Positions 16,860 to 25,707 of a stretch of 64,000 nt of DNA are shown piece by piece (within the stretch, counting starts at the first letter, position 1; the number at the start of each line of letters is the position of its first letter). The translations under genes were made by a program, and so were the position numbers. The DNA lies in assembly GCA_027036775.1 (NCBI GenBank), contig JALWDS010000001.1:119783-183782 (forward strand), written 5' to 3'. Source of the stretch: Archaeoglobaceae archaeon (GTDB taxonomy: Archaea; Halobacteriota; Archaeoglobi; Archaeoglobales; Archaeoglobaceae). The notes under the pieces were generated by a model. That model saw only the letters and a program-made list of their open reading frames with translations, was not told the origin of the DNA and made no database searches.

Positions 16860-18005
16860 TCACGTCGTGTACTCCGAATTCAGCCTAACGTAATCGTAGG
16901 TCAAATCACACCCATAGGCGTATCCACTACCTTCGCCAAGCTTCAAATCGATTACGAACTCGATCTCGTCGCTGTTCTCCATTATCCTCCTTGCAATACC
17001 CTCATTTCCCAAACCGTTTCCGTTTAAAACCAATTCAACTTCGCCAACCTTGCAACCGTTTTTGAACCCTAAGAGCTTCAAGTCCAAGTTTTCGTTGACA
17101 TCAATTCCTGAGTAGCCCAAAGATGCAATTACTCTACCCCAGTTCGGATCGTTGCCAAAAACTGCGGTTTTAACAAGTGTGGATGAAACAACCGCCCTTG
17201 CACCTCTAAAAGCTTCCTCCTCGTTCTTCGCATTTAAAATCGTCACCTTAATAACCTTGCTCGCCCCTTCACCATCTCTAACTATCTGCTTCGCCAAATC
17301 GATGCAAACCCTCTTCAAACCCTTCAAAAACCTATCCCTACCAACTTCGCACTCCCCCTTAGCAATTAAAAGCACCATGTCGTTCGTTGACATATCACCA
17401 TCAACGCTTATGGTGTTGAACGAGTATTTAACTGCAGTTCTCAACATACCTTTAAGCTCATCCGGCTCGAACTTTGCATCAGTGAATACGAAAGCTAACA
17501 TCGTCGCCATGTTTGGATGTATCATTCCAGCACCCTTACAAACTCCAGCTATCTTGAAATCCTCTTTGTAGCTTGCAAACTTTGGGAATTTATCTGTGGT
17601 CATTATCGATCTTGCAAAGGCCATAGCTTTATCCTTACCACTTCCCAAACCTTTATAAACGTATTCAAACTTCTCCTCTATCCAATTCATGTCAAGCTGA
17701 ACACCTATAACCCCGGTTGATGCTACCGCAACACTTTCAACTTCAGTTTTGAGCTTCTCAGCCAAAAGCTCGCACATCCTCTTTGCGTTATCGTAACCCC
17801 TTTTTCCAGTGAACGCATTTGCATTTCCGCTGTTTGCTATTATTCCTTCTATGTAACCTCTCCTCAAATGCTCCTCCGTCACGATAACGGAAGGAGATTT
17901 GAACTTGTTTTTAGTGAAAACGCCTGTGGCATTTCCCTCGCAAACAACAACGCCCAAACCCATTTTTCCCTCCTTTACTCCGTTACACCTTACGAGTTCG
18001 TGCAT
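16860..18005 (-). CDS. argJ: Glutamate N-acetyltransferase / ornithine acetyltransferase
   Basis: ArgJ moves the acetyl group from N-acetylornithine to glutamate in the cyclic arginine pathway. The 381-residue precursor has the self-cleavage site ASTGVIG at about residue 97, where the Thr becomes the N-terminal nucleophile of the beta chain. Other family blocks are IIANSGNANAFTG, KGAGMIHPNMATMLAF and GNDPNWGRVIASLGYSG. It is divergent from hisS and the two may share one TATA box. Together with argG at 22.9 kb it shows arginine synthesis. Confidence 0.95.
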   Translation of the reverse strand: MHELVRCNGVKEGKMGLGVVVCEGNATGVFTKNKFKSPSVIVTEEHLRRGYIEGIIANSGNANAFTGKRGYDNAKRMCELLAEKLKTEVESVAVASTGVIGVQLDMNWIEEKFEYVYKGLGSGKDKAMAFARSIMTTDKFPKFASYKEDFKIAGVCKGAGMIHPNMATMLAFVFTDAKFEPDELKGMLRTAVKYSFNTISVDGDMSTNDMVLLIAKGECEVGRDRFLKGLKRVCIDLAKQIVRDGEGASKVIKVTILNAKNEEEAFRGARAVVSSTLVKTAVFGNDPNWGRVIASLGYSGIDVNENLDLKLLGFKNGCKVGEVELVLNGNGLGNEGIARRIMENSDEIEFVIDLKLGEGSGYAYGCDLTYDYVRLNSEYTT

Positions 18006-18023
18006 GCGGAAAGTTTACGGAAA

Positions 18024-18032
18024 CTTTAAAAT
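18024..18032. promoter_or_regulatory. Shared bidirectional TATA box of argJ and hisS
   Basis: CTTTAAAAT contains the palindrome TTTAAA at 18025-18030. Its centre is about 23 nt from the argJ ATG (18005, minus strand) and about 25 nt from the hisS GTG (18052, plus strand). No other good TATA box is seen in the 46-nt gap, so one element may serve both leaderless genes. Confidence 0.5.
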
Positions 18033-18051
18033 GTTACACTTAACTTTCGAT

Positions 18052-19275
18052 GTGAAAATCGAAAGACCGAGGGGGACGAGGGACTTTTTGCCTGATGAGA
18101 TGGAAAAGAGGAGGGCCATAGAGAGGGTTATGAGGAGAATTGCTGAAAGCTACGGTTACAGAGAGGTTTTAACTCCTACTTTCGAGCATTTAGAACTTTT
18201 TACGATAAAATCGGGTGAAGGAATAGTAGAGGAGATATACGCTTTCAAGGACAAAGGCGGAAGGGATTTGGCTTTGAGACCAGAACTAACCGCTCCAGTT
18301 ATGAGGATGTTCGTGAACGAATGCACTGGGATGCCCAAACCTCTTAGGTTCTATTACTTCGCAAACTGTTTCAGATACGAGAGACCGCAGAGAGGAAGAT
18401 ACAGGGAGTTCTGGCAGTTCGGAGTTGAGTTGATAGGATCTAACTCCTATTTAGCCGACGTAGAGGTTATAAGCCTATCCTACGAGATAATGAAAACTTT
18501 GAAGTTGAAGTTCGATCTTCACATCGGTCACGTCGGATTGCTCAGGCACGTTTTGAGGGATTTGGATGAGAAAAAGGCTGAAAGAATAATGAGGTTGATA
18601 GACAAGAAAGACGTGGAAAATCTCGATAGATTCTTGGATGAGATCGGTAGGACTGAGCTCAAAGATGTTATTTATACCCTAATGGAGCTCGTTGGGGGTT
18701 TGGATGTTTTGGATGAGGCGAAAGAAATTGTGAGGGACTTCGACTTCAGTTACATCGAAAGGGTTGCCCAAACTTTGGAGAGTTTAGATGTGGAGTTCAA
18801 AGTCGATTTGGGTATTGCGAGAGGATTGGACTACTACACTGGAATTGTTTTTGAGGCTTATGCGGAGGGTTTAGGAGCTCAAAATCAGATTTGCGGTGGA
18901 GGAAGTTACAGATTGGCACACCTCTTCGGTGGAGAAGACACGCCAGCTACCGGCTTTGCACTCGGATTCGATAGAATTGCGGAAATATGCGAAATAGATG
19001 TTGAGAGGCCGAAAAAGGTCGTTGTGGTAAGTTTTAAGGGATTAGAAATTGAAGCTTGGAGAATTGCAAACATGCTGAGAGATAAAGCTGTCGTTGTGAC
19101 CGATGTGATGGAGAGGAGTGTTAAAAGGCAGTTAAGCTACGCAAACGACATCGATGCTGATTACGCGGTTATAGTCGGTGAGAGGGAGTTGAAGGAGGGG
19201 AAGGTTACCATCAAAAACCTAAGAACTATGGAGCAAAGAACCGTGAAGATGGAGGAGCTTTTAAGTGAGTTATGA
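18052..19275 (+). CDS. hisS: Histidyl-tRNA synthetase
   Basis: Charges tRNA-His. This 407-residue class II synthetase starts at GTG with KIERPRGTRDFLPDEM, the usual N-terminus. The frame is open from 17899, but a TATA box lies 25 nt before this GTG, and the extra residues upstream do not look like the family. Motif 2 is FRYERPQRGRYREFWQFG and the histidine-binding loop is GLDYYTG; the C-terminal anticodon-binding domain is present. The stop overlaps the thiD start (ATGA). Confidence 0.95.
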   Translation: MKIERPRGTRDFLPDEMEKRRAIERVMRRIAESYGYREVLTPTFEHLELFTIKSGEGIVEEIYAFKDKGGRDLALRPELTAPVMRMFVNECTGMPKPLRFYYFANCFRYERPQRGRYREFWQFGVELIGSNSYLADVEVISLSYEIMKTLKLKFDLHIGHVGLLRHVLRDLDEKKAERIMRLIDKKDVENLDRFLDEIGRTELKDVIYTLMELVGGLDVLDEAKEIVRDFDFSYIERVAQTLESLDVEFKVDLGIARGLDYYTGIVFEAYAEGLGAQNQICGGGSYRLAHLFGGEDTPATGFALGFDRIAEICEIDVERPKKVVVVSFKGLEIEAWRIANMLRDKAVVVTDVMERSVKRQLSYANDIDADYAVIVGERELKEGKVTIKNLRTMEQRTVKMEELLSEL

Positions 19276-20030
19276 AAACGATCGTTAGCTTTGCTGGAGT
19301 CGATCCGAGTGGCTCAGCGGGAATGTTCGTCGATTTGGCTGTGATAAAATCTCTCGGATTTCATCCCGCTGGAGTCGTCACGTGTTTAACATATCAGAAC
19401 ACCTGCAAAGTGAAAGGAATTGTAAATCTGTCAAAACACGTTGAAAAGCAAGCGAGGGAGATATTTGAAGATTTGGACGTTGTTGGTATTAAGGTTGGCT
19501 TGGTTTTGGATGGATGTGAGGCAATTTCGAAGTTCATGAACGTTTTAAGTGTTGTCGATCCAGTAATGGTATCCACAACTGGATACAACTTCAACAACTT
19601 GAAGGTTTACAAATTCTTAGCAAAACGTTGTGACGTTATAACTCCGAACGTCGATGAGGCAATGGCTTTATCTGAATGCAAAATTAAAAGTTTGGAAGAT
19701 GCCAAAGCTTGTGCAAGGGAAATAAGTAAAACCTACGGTTGTAGCGTTGTTATAACTGGTGGAAAACTTAAAGGTGTCGATGTCATTTACGATGGAAGGT
19801 TATACACGGTAGAATCAAAACTTCTGAATCGAGAGGTTAGGGGAACTGGATGCGTTTACAGTTCCGCATTGACGTGTTACCTTGCGAAAGGTTACGATTT
19901 GTATAGAGCTTGCAGGGAAGCAAGAAAAATTGTTTTGAATGCTGTTGAAAACAGCAAAAAGGTGGGGAGGTGTTTCGATGTCGTGAACATCCGCAACTGT
20001 TATAAACTAACCGATGTAAATAGTGGTTGA
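19272..20030 (+). CDS. thiD: Hydroxymethylpyrimidine / phosphomethylpyrimidine kinase
   Basis: Phosphorylates HMP and HMP-P for thiamine synthesis or salvage. The 252-residue ribokinase-fold protein has the family start SFAGVDPSGSAGMFVDLAVI, CLTYQNT, VVDPVMVSTTG and the catalytic REVRGTGCVYSSALTCYLA region. There is no C-terminal ThiN domain. It is coupled to hisS by a 4-nt overlap. Its stop codon touches the first base of tRNA-Gly, and the tRNA promoter lies inside its 3' end. Confidence 0.9.
   Translation: MKTIVSFAGVDPSGSAGMFVDLAVIKSLGFHPAGVVTCLTYQNTCKVKGIVNLSKHVEKQAREIFEDLDVVGIKVGLVLDGCEAISKFMNVLSVVDPVMVSTTGYNFNNLKVYKFLAKRCDVITPNVDEAMALSECKIKSLEDAKACAREISKTYGCSVVITGGKLKGVDVIYDGRLYTVESKLLNREVRGTGCVYSSALTCYLAKGYDLYRACREARKIVLNAVENSKKVGRCFDVVNIRNCYKLTDVNSG
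20000..20008 (+). promoter_or_regulatory. TATA box of tRNA-Gly
   Basis: TTATAAACT is centred 27 nt before the 5' end of the tRNA. It lies inside the last codons of thiD. Confidence 0.55.
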
Positions 20031-20104
20031 GCGCCGGTGGTGTAGCCTGGCTAACACAGGGGCCTGCCACGCCCCAGCCCCGGGTTCAAATCCCGGCCGG
20101 CGCA
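20031..20104 (+). tRNA. tRNA-Gly (GCC)
   Basis: A full cloverleaf can be drawn. The acceptor stem is GCGCCGG (20031-20037) with CCGGCGC (20097-20103) and discriminator A. The anticodon stem GGGGC/GCCCC encloses loop CTGCCAC with anticodon GCC (20066-20068). The T arm contains GGTTCAAATCC. CCA is not encoded. Confidence 0.97.
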
Positions 20105-20173
20105 TCCCTTCTAAAAAAACAAAAACTTAAAAAGGTAAACGTTGCGAGGGTTTATCGGTTCGAGGGTTGTGAG

Positions 20174-21412
20174 ATGCCAAGCGAATACGTAGCTCACCAC
20201 GTTAACATCGAGAACTGTGTCGGATGCAGGATGTGCGTTGAAGTTTGTCCGAGCGGTGCACTTAGTTCGAAGTTTAACGGAAACGTAGTTAAAATCTTGC
20301 TAAACGAAAAGGTTTGCACGGGTTGCGGTGCCTGCGTTGACACCTGCCCCTTCAACGTCCTCGAACTCATCCCGAGGGAGAAGGTTGAGAACTTCAAGAT
20401 AGAGGTCGACGTTTTGAGGCCGGAAAAGATCGAGAAGAGGAAGTATTACATGATAGCGAGGAAGGTCGTTGACGTCAGCTACTGCACGGGTTGCGGTGCC
20501 TGCACGGTCTGCCCGCCGAAAGGTATAATATGGAGGGACGGTATAGTCGATTTTCCAGACTGGGTTAGAAGGTGTAGGGACTGTGCGATATGCATAAAGG
20601 TCTGTCAGAGGTATCTGGGAGTATTCAGAAGTGGATTGGGTGAATTCGTTTCCGCATTTAGTGCGAGGTCCAAGAGGTTTAAAGGGCAAGATGGGGGTAT
20701 TGTTTCCGAATTCATAGCTTCAGCTTTGGAGATGGGTTTAATAGACACCGCTTTGGTCGTGGGAAGGGACGAGAGGTGGAAGCCAATAGTCGTTCACGTT
20801 AAGCATCCAGACCAGTTGAAGAACGAGAGGTTGAGGTATTCCAAATACAGTTTGGCTCCGATCTTACCCGAGCTGAACAGAATAATAAAGAGGGCCGAGA
20901 GGATCGCAATAGTTGGAACGCCTTGCATAGTAACGGGATTGAGACTCTTGCAGAAGGAGATCCCGCTTTACAACAAGGTCGTTTTGAGCATAGGTCTCTT
21001 CTGCATGAAGAACTACAGGTATTCAAGCTTGATGGAGTTTCTTCTCGAAAAGGGAGTTGAAGTTAAGGACGTGAAGAGGTTCGACGTAAAGAAGGGAAAG
21101 TTCATAGTCGAAACCGACGAGAAAAGGTTAGAATGGGACATCAGGGAGTTGGAGGAACACGTTTCGGAGGGATGCGAGTGTTGCAGGGACTTCACGTCCG
21201 TAGATTCAGACGTGAGCGTTGGAAGCGTTGGATCTCCTAAGGGTTATTCGAGCGTCTTGATTAGAAGCGAAGTTGCGAGGGAGGTTTACGATTACATGGT
21301 TGAAAGGGGTTACGTTGAGATCGGTGGAATAGATTTGAAGGCGATAGAAAAGCTTTGCAGGATTAAAGAGAGGAAGGCACTCAAAAGGGAGCAGGTCGTT
21401 CCCATTAGGTAA
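20174..21412 (+). CDS. FrhB-family F420 oxidoreductase with extra ferredoxin domains
   Basis: A 412-residue iron-sulfur flavoprotein. The N-terminal 145 residues hold several [4Fe4S]-type motifs: CVGCRMCVEVCP, CTGCGACVDTCP, a third CTGCGACTVCP and CRDCAICIKVC. The F420-reacting FrhB domain follows (GQDGGIVSEFI, RYSKYSLAP, IVGTPCIVTGL, DSDVSVGSVGSP). The frame is open back into the tRNA gene; the ATG at 20174 with GTTGTGAG before it is the likely start. With about four clusters and no partner gene alongside, it looks like a soluble F420H2-ferredoxin-type electron carrier; the partner is unknown. Confidence 0.85.
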   Translation: MPSEYVAHHVNIENCVGCRMCVEVCPSGALSSKFNGNVVKILLNEKVCTGCGACVDTCPFNVLELIPREKVENFKIEVDVLRPEKIEKRKYYMIARKVVDVSYCTGCGACTVCPPKGIIWRDGIVDFPDWVRRCRDCAICIKVCQRYLGVFRSGLGEFVSAFSARSKRFKGQDGGIVSEFIASALEMGLIDTALVVGRDERWKPIVVHVKHPDQLKNERLRYSKYSLAPILPELNRIIKRAERIAIVGTPCIVTGLRLLQKEIPLYNKVVLSIGLFCMKNYRYSSLMEFLLEKGVEVKDVKRFDVKKGKFIVETDEKRLEWDIRELEEHVSEGCECCRDFTSVDSDVSVGSVGSPKGYSSVLIRSEVAREVYDYMVERGYVEIGGIDLKAIEKLCRIKERKALKREQVVPIR

Positions 21413-21445
21413 ACGTTTTATTCAAAATCTCCCGATTTCTTTAGC

Positions 21446-21913
21446 ATGGTCAGAGTCGTAGCAACAGGGACATTCGACATAATACATCCAGGACACATAA
21501 GGTATTTGGAGGAGGCTAAAAAGCTTGGGGACGAGCTTATAGTCATAGTTGCAAGGGAAAAGAACGTCAAACACAAGCCTAAACCGATAATTCCAGACGA
21601 GCAGAGGGTTAAAGTTGTTTCCGCATTGAAACCGGTTGATAAAGCAATATTGGGTGATGAGAACGATATTTTCAAGCCCATAATGGAGTTGAAACCAGAT
21701 ATAATAGCTCTGGGTTACGATCAGCATTTCGATGAGAAAAAGCTTGAGGATGAGTTGAGGAAGAGGGGTTTGAAAACCAAGGTTGTCAGAATCAAGGTTA
21801 AAGAGAATTGCGAGTTCTGTTCTTCGACTAAGATAATCAAGAGGATTGTCGATGTCGTTAAGAGTAGATTGAAGGAATACGAGGAGTTTTTCAGGAGGAG
21901 AGGAATGATTTAG
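21446..21913 (+). CDS. ribL: Archaeal FAD synthetase (cytidylyltransferase fold)
   Basis: A 155-residue nucleotidyltransferase with GTFDIIHPGHIRYLEEAKKLG (HxGH active site) and the C-terminal FCSSTKIIKRI signature. Its size and the paired cysteine (CEFC) match RibL, which adds AMP to FMN to give FAD in archaea. Glycerol-3-phosphate cytidylyltransferase-like activity is the alternative. An AT-rich TTTTATTC stretch lies about 30 nt before the ATG. Confidence 0.85.
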   Translation: MVRVVATGTFDIIHPGHIRYLEEAKKLGDELIVIVAREKNVKHKPKPIIPDEQRVKVVSALKPVDKAILGDENDIFKPIMELKPDIIALGYDQHFDEKKLEDELRKRGLKTKVVRIKVKENCEFCSSTKIIKRIVDVVKSRLKEYEEFFRRRGMI

Positions 21914-21920
21914 GTAAGGG

Positions 21921-21928
21921 TTTTATAA
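21921..21928 (+). promoter_or_regulatory. TATA box of the NOG1-like GTPase gene
   Basis: TTTTATAA is centred about 25 nt before the GTG at 21949 and indicates a leaderless mRNA that starts at the GTG. Confidence 0.5.
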
Positions 21929-21948
21929 CACCTCCCAAAATTCTTGAA

Positions 21949-22863
21949 GTGTTTGAAGCGAAGAAGTTACCCACCGTCCTAACAGCTGAGGAGCTCTTGG
22001 ACAAAGCCTTCGGTAGGGCATCGAAGGTTGGAGGTAGGAATCCGAGGGAGAGGGCTATAAACAAGCTTGCAACCGTTTCCAACGTTCTGAGGGATTACTT
22101 CAACAAGATCATCAAATCTCATCCAAGCTACGAAAACCTTCCAGACTTTTACAGGGAAATGATAGATCTAACCGTAGGGGTTAGAAGGATAAAGAAGGCT
22201 TTAGCCTCTCTCAACTGGGCCAACGAGATGATCCAGAAGATAATAAACAAGTCCGTTAGGGAAATCAAGGGGGGAAAGAATCCAGTTCAGGTTTTGAGAT
22301 CAGCTTACGGCAGAATTTCATCGATAATTGAGCAGATAGACGAAGAGCTCAGATTTTTAAACGATCTGAAACGTAGGTTGAGGGAGATACCAGCTTTAAC
22401 TGACGAACCCACGGTTGTAGTTGCTGGTTATCCAAATGTAGGTAAATCGAGTTTCGTTGCAAGGGTTTCGAGTGTAAAGCCAGAAGTTGCAAGCTATCCC
22501 TTCACAACTAAACAAATACATGTCGGTTACATAGAGCTGGAGAGGGGAAGGAGGATTCAGATAATAGACACCCCGGGTTTGTTGGATAGACCGCTTGAAA
22601 AGAGAAACGAGATTGAAAAGAAGGCTATTCTCTGCCTAAAACACGTTGCGGATTGCATACTCTTTATAATAGACCCTACGATGGATTTGGAGCCACAGTT
22701 AAAGCTTTTGGAGGAGATTAAAGAGAACTTCGAAGTTCCAGTTATAGTTGCCTACAGCAAGGCTGATTTACACGACAAGAGGGATTTACCAGCTTTTTCG
22801 AGCGTTACTGGTGAGGGGATCGATGAAATCGTTAGAAAGATTAGGGAGGTTTTGGGAGTTTAA
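21949..22863 (+). CDS. NOG1/Obg-type GTPase
   Basis: A 304-residue GTPase related to eukaryotic nucleolar Nog1, a large-ribosomal-subunit assembly factor. The N-terminal 155 residues form the helical NOG1 domain (GRNPRERAINKLATVSNVLRDYF). The G motifs follow: G1 GYPNVGKSS (about 165), G2 region YPFTTKQIHVG, G3 DTPGLLDRP, G4 YSKADLHD and G5 FSSVTGEG. The GTG start is supported by a TATA box 25 nt upstream. A ribosome-related role is inferred from the family. Confidence 0.9.
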   Translation: MFEAKKLPTVLTAEELLDKAFGRASKVGGRNPRERAINKLATVSNVLRDYFNKIIKSHPSYENLPDFYREMIDLTVGVRRIKKALASLNWANEMIQKIINKSVREIKGGKNPVQVLRSAYGRISSIIEQIDEELRFLNDLKRRLREIPALTDEPTVVVAGYPNVGKSSFVARVSSVKPEVASYPFTTKQIHVGYIELERGRRIQIIDTPGLLDRPLEKRNEIEKKAILCLKHVADCILFIIDPTMDLEPQLKLLEEIKENFEVPVIVAYSKADLHDKRDLPAFSSVTGEGIDEIVRKIREVLGV

Positions 22864-22866
22864 ACC

Positions 22867-22874
22867 TTAAATAT
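22867..22874 (+). promoter_or_regulatory. TATA box of argG
   Basis: The TTAAATAT stretch is centred about 22 nt upstream of the argG ATG (22893), again suggesting a leaderless message. Confidence 0.45.
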
Positions 22875-22892
22875 TGTTGATATACTCCAAGC

Positions 22893-24074
22893 ATGAGTAA
22901 GGTCGTTTTGTCATACTCTGGTGGGTTGGATACTACGGTAGCGATATTCCTTCTAAAAGAGAGATACGGCTTCGATGAGGTTGTGACAGTAACGGTTGAC
23001 ATAGGACAGCCAGAAGAGGATGTAAGGGAGGCTGAGGAAAGGGGAAAAAAGTATGCTGACAAGCACTACACGATAGATGCAAAGAGAGAATTCGTGAACG
23101 CTCTTATGCAGTTGATAAAGGCCAACGGAGAGTATGAGGGTTACGTTTTGGGCACGGCTTTGGCGAGACCGATAATAGCTGAGAAGGTTGTTGAAGTGGC
23201 TAAGAAGGAGAACGCAGATGCGATAGCTCACGGATGCACGGGAAAGGGAAACGACCAGCTTAGGTTTGAAAACGTCTTTTATCAACACGGTTTCAAGGTT
23301 GTAGCTCCGATGAGAGAGCTGAACCTTACGAGGGAGTGGGAGATCGAATACGCTAAGGAGAAGGGGATAGAGATACCGGTAACGAAGGAAAAGCCTTATA
23401 GCATAGACGAAAATCTCTGGAGTAGGAGTATAGAGGGTGGTAAGCTGGAAGACCCGACTTTTATACCACCGGAGGACGTTTGGGAGTGGACAAAAAATCC
23501 TAAGGATGCACCAGACGAACCAGAAATAGTTAAGATAGATTTCGAGAAGGGAGTTCCGATCGCTTTGAACGATGAAGAAATGGATGGACTTGAACTCATA
23601 AGGAGGTTGAACGAGATAGGGGGAAGGCATGGAGTTGGAAGGACCGACATAATAGAGGACAGAGTTTTGGGTTTGAAGTCGAGAGAGTGTTACGAACACC
23701 CAGCCGCAACAATACTGATAACTGCCCACAGGGATTTGGAGAGGTTGGTTTTGAGTAGGAGGGAGTTGAAGTTTAAGAGGTTCGTTGAGGAGGAGTGGGC
23801 CGAACTGGTTTACTACGGATTGACAAACGATCCCCTCTTCGATGCCCTCAACGCTTTCATAGATAAGACTCAGGAGAGGGTTAACGGCTGGGTTAAGGTG
23901 AAGCTGTTCAAGGGAAACGTAACCCCAGTCGCAAGGTATTCCGAATACTCCCTCTACAAGCCAGAACTCACGTCGTTCGACACGACCTTAGTGGATCAGA
24001 GGTTTGCGGAAGGTTTTTCAAGGTTTCACGGACTGCAGGGGAGGATATACAGGGAAGTTATGAAAAGATATTAA
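22893..24074 (+). CDS. argG: Argininosuccinate synthase
   Basis: Joins citrulline and aspartate with ATP in arginine synthesis. The 393-residue protein has the PP-loop [16 protein letters not shown] at the N-terminus, [30 protein letters not shown] and the C-terminal tetramerisation region ([15 protein letters not shown]). Full length for the family. It converges on the GmrSD-like gene, with a 20-nt AT-rich gap between the stops. Confidence 0.97.
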   Translation: MSKVVLSYSGGLDTTVAIFLLKERYGFDEVVTVTVDIGQPEEDVREAEERGKKYADKHYTIDAKREFVNALMQLIKANGEYEGYVLGTALARPIIAEKVVEVAKKENADAIAHGCTGKGNDQLRFENVFYQHGFKVVAPMRELNLTREWEIEYAKEKGIEIPVTKEKPYSIDENLWSRSIEGGKLEDPTFIPPEDVWEWTKNPKDAPDEPEIVKIDFEKGVPIALNDEEMDGLELIRRLNEIGGRHGVGRTDIIEDRVLGLKSRECYEHPAATILITAHRDLERLVLSRRELKFKRFVEEEWAELVYYGLTNDPLFDALNAFIDKTQERVNGWVKVKLFKGNVTPVARYSEYSLYKPELTSFDTTLVDQRFAEGFSRFHGLQGRIYREVMKRY

Positions 24075-24094
24075 TGATTAAAATTAATAAATAT

Positions 24095-25672
24095 TTATAA
24101 ATCATAAATCTTACTTAAATCAACTATATTTCTGTTTTGTTCAAGATTCTCAAGATAATTTTCGATTGCTTTAACAAGAATTTCTGCACGTTTCTTTAAG
24201 AAGGTATTGTATTTACTAACTTTGAACAAATCTTGATCAAGAGGTATAAGATGTCTCTTTAGGTCTTTATCTGCCACACTCAACTCTTGTAAATAGTGGT
24301 ATGGTTCTTTATCTCCAATTTTCTTGTTGGTTGTAGAACTAATGATTACACAATTCGGTAGTAAATCCGTTTTTTCAGTTGTGTATTTTTTAAGCAATTT
24401 TTTAGGGAAAACGTGGTGTTTCTCCATATCATTATCGGTTACTTTAAGATTCTTTTCAATGAAATCTCGTGCATCCGTTTTGAAGCATAAGATTTTTAGA
24501 AACGTTGCTAATCTACTCCTAAACGAATTACCTACTAATTCCTCAATAGATGGGGGTGATAAACCTCTACACAACTCTTCTATTGCACTGGACAGATACT
24601 CTGATTTTTCTACCTTCTCAAGATCCGACATAGCAGGGCCATATCCGCCATAAGCTCTCGCAATTCTAAGTAAGAACCATTTAAATACGAAAGGTAGTCT
24701 ATCCTTAAAGTCCACGCCAAACTTGTGATATAGCCGACACAATATAATAAATGGTTTTAGGTCTCCTAAGTCCTTGGGTGTAATTCCAAACTTCTCTTTA
24801 ATATCTCTAAAGACTTCGCATATTATAATTTTAGTTTTACCCCAAGTTTCTTTGATTTCACTTGGCTTTTTTCTTAAAATAGATTCAAGTCTGGGGTCTT
24901 TAGGTTCAGCTATGGCGGAAAATATTTGAAGTATTCCAGATTTGTATTTTTCAGCTTCAGTTATATATCCCCCACCTATTAAGTCATTAACAAACTTATC
25001 AAAGTCATCTTTAAATTCTCTCCAAGCAAAACCAACGAGTCTCGTTATTATGACATCAGATATCTTTACTTCAACACCACCCCTATTTATTCTCTCAAAT
25101 ATTTCCGTTACATGTGCAAAGTCGCTAAAATGTTCAGGAATGATATAGCAATGAACTTCGTAGTTCTTTATTTTTGTTTTTAAATCATAAAATAAATCTA
25201 TCAAATTATCTTTATCAACATTCCACTTATAGCTATATTCTTCCGCTAATTTTGTTGGAGACTCCTCTCCCAAGATTCTTGTAATCGGACAAAGTTTATC
25301 AATGTTTTTGGCGGTTATTTGATCGAATAAGAATTCATTGTTTTCAATATACACACCAATACTGCATCTCTTTTTTATTTCTTTCCATAACGATTTACTC
25401 TTTGCATCTCTGCGATACCATTTAGGCGTTTTGTCAAATATAAGGCACATAGACGTTATTCTCTGCAAGCCATCCACGATATATTTGACATTTTCATTGG
25501 GTCTCCTCCAAAAGATGAGCATTCCAATTGGATAACCTTTATATATGCTATCAACAAACTCCGCTACTCGTTTAGCGTCCCAAACAAATGCTCGTTGAAA
25601 TTCGGGAGTTTCTACTCCACCACTTTCAGCTTCGTTAACTAACTCGAAAATCTTTTTGTTCTCGTATGCCAT
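24095..25672 (-). CDS. GmrSD-like restriction protein (DUF262 + HNH)
   Basis: A 525-residue single-chain protein. The N-terminal DUF262 (ParB/sulfiredoxin-like nucleotide-binding) domain has QRAFVWDAKRVAEFVDSI, YPIGMLIFWRR and the hallmark VDGLQRITS (about 67-75). The C-terminal part ends in a DUF1524-type HNH nuclease motif (EKHHVFPKKLL, about 431-441, then DLLPNCVIIS and NKKIGDKEP). GmrSD proteins are type IV enzymes that cut modified (e.g. glucosylated) phage DNA; here both halves are fused. The gene is visibly richer in A+T than its neighbours, which suggests recent transfer. A palindrome lies between its start and TATA box. Confidence 0.88.
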   Translation of the reverse strand: MAYENKKIFELVNEAESGGVETPEFQRAFVWDAKRVAEFVDSIYKGYPIGMLIFWRRPNENVKYIVDGLQRITSMCLIFDKTPKWYRRDAKSKSLWKEIKKRCSIGVYIENNEFLFDQITAKNIDKLCPITRILGEESPTKLAEEYSYKWNVDKDNLIDLFYDLKTKIKNYEVHCYIIPEHFSDFAHVTEIFERINRGGVEVKISDVIITRLVGFAWREFKDDFDKFVNDLIGGGYITEAEKYKSGILQIFSAIAEPKDPRLESILRKKPSEIKETWGKTKIIICEVFRDIKEKFGITPKDLGDLKPFIILCRLYHKFGVDFKDRLPFVFKWFLLRIARAYGGYGPAMSDLEKVEKSEYLSSAIEELCRGLSPPSIEELVGNSFRSRLATFLKILCFKTDARDFIEKNLKVTDNDMEKHHVFPKKLLKKYTTEKTDLLPNCVIISSTTNKKIGDKEPYHYLQELSVADKDLKRHLIPLDQDLFKVSKYNTFLKKRAEILVKAIENYLENLEQNRNIVDLSKIYDL

Positions 25673-25678
25673 ACAATT

Positions 25679-25692
25679 AAGTGTTTACACTT
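25679..25692. promoter_or_regulatory. Palindrome at the GmrSD-like gene promoter
   Basis: AAGTGTTTACACTT is a 6-bp-arm inverted repeat around TT. It lies 7 nt upstream of the start codon and just downstream of an A/T-rich TATA-like stretch (about 25693-25710, minus strand). This is where a repressor would block transcription start. Operator function is inferred only. Confidence 0.4.
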
Positions 25693-25707
25693 TTAAAGAA
25701 TTTAAAT

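Noticed and set aside
20027..20173. Open frame that would extend the FrhB-like gene back through tRNA-Gly.
   Set aside because: It reads through the tRNA gene and a promoter-like gap, and the family N-terminus begins at the ATG at 20174.
22953..23729. 258-residue open frame on the minus strand inside argG.
   Set aside because: It is opposite a fully conserved argG, has no start signal and shows no domain; it is a shadow.
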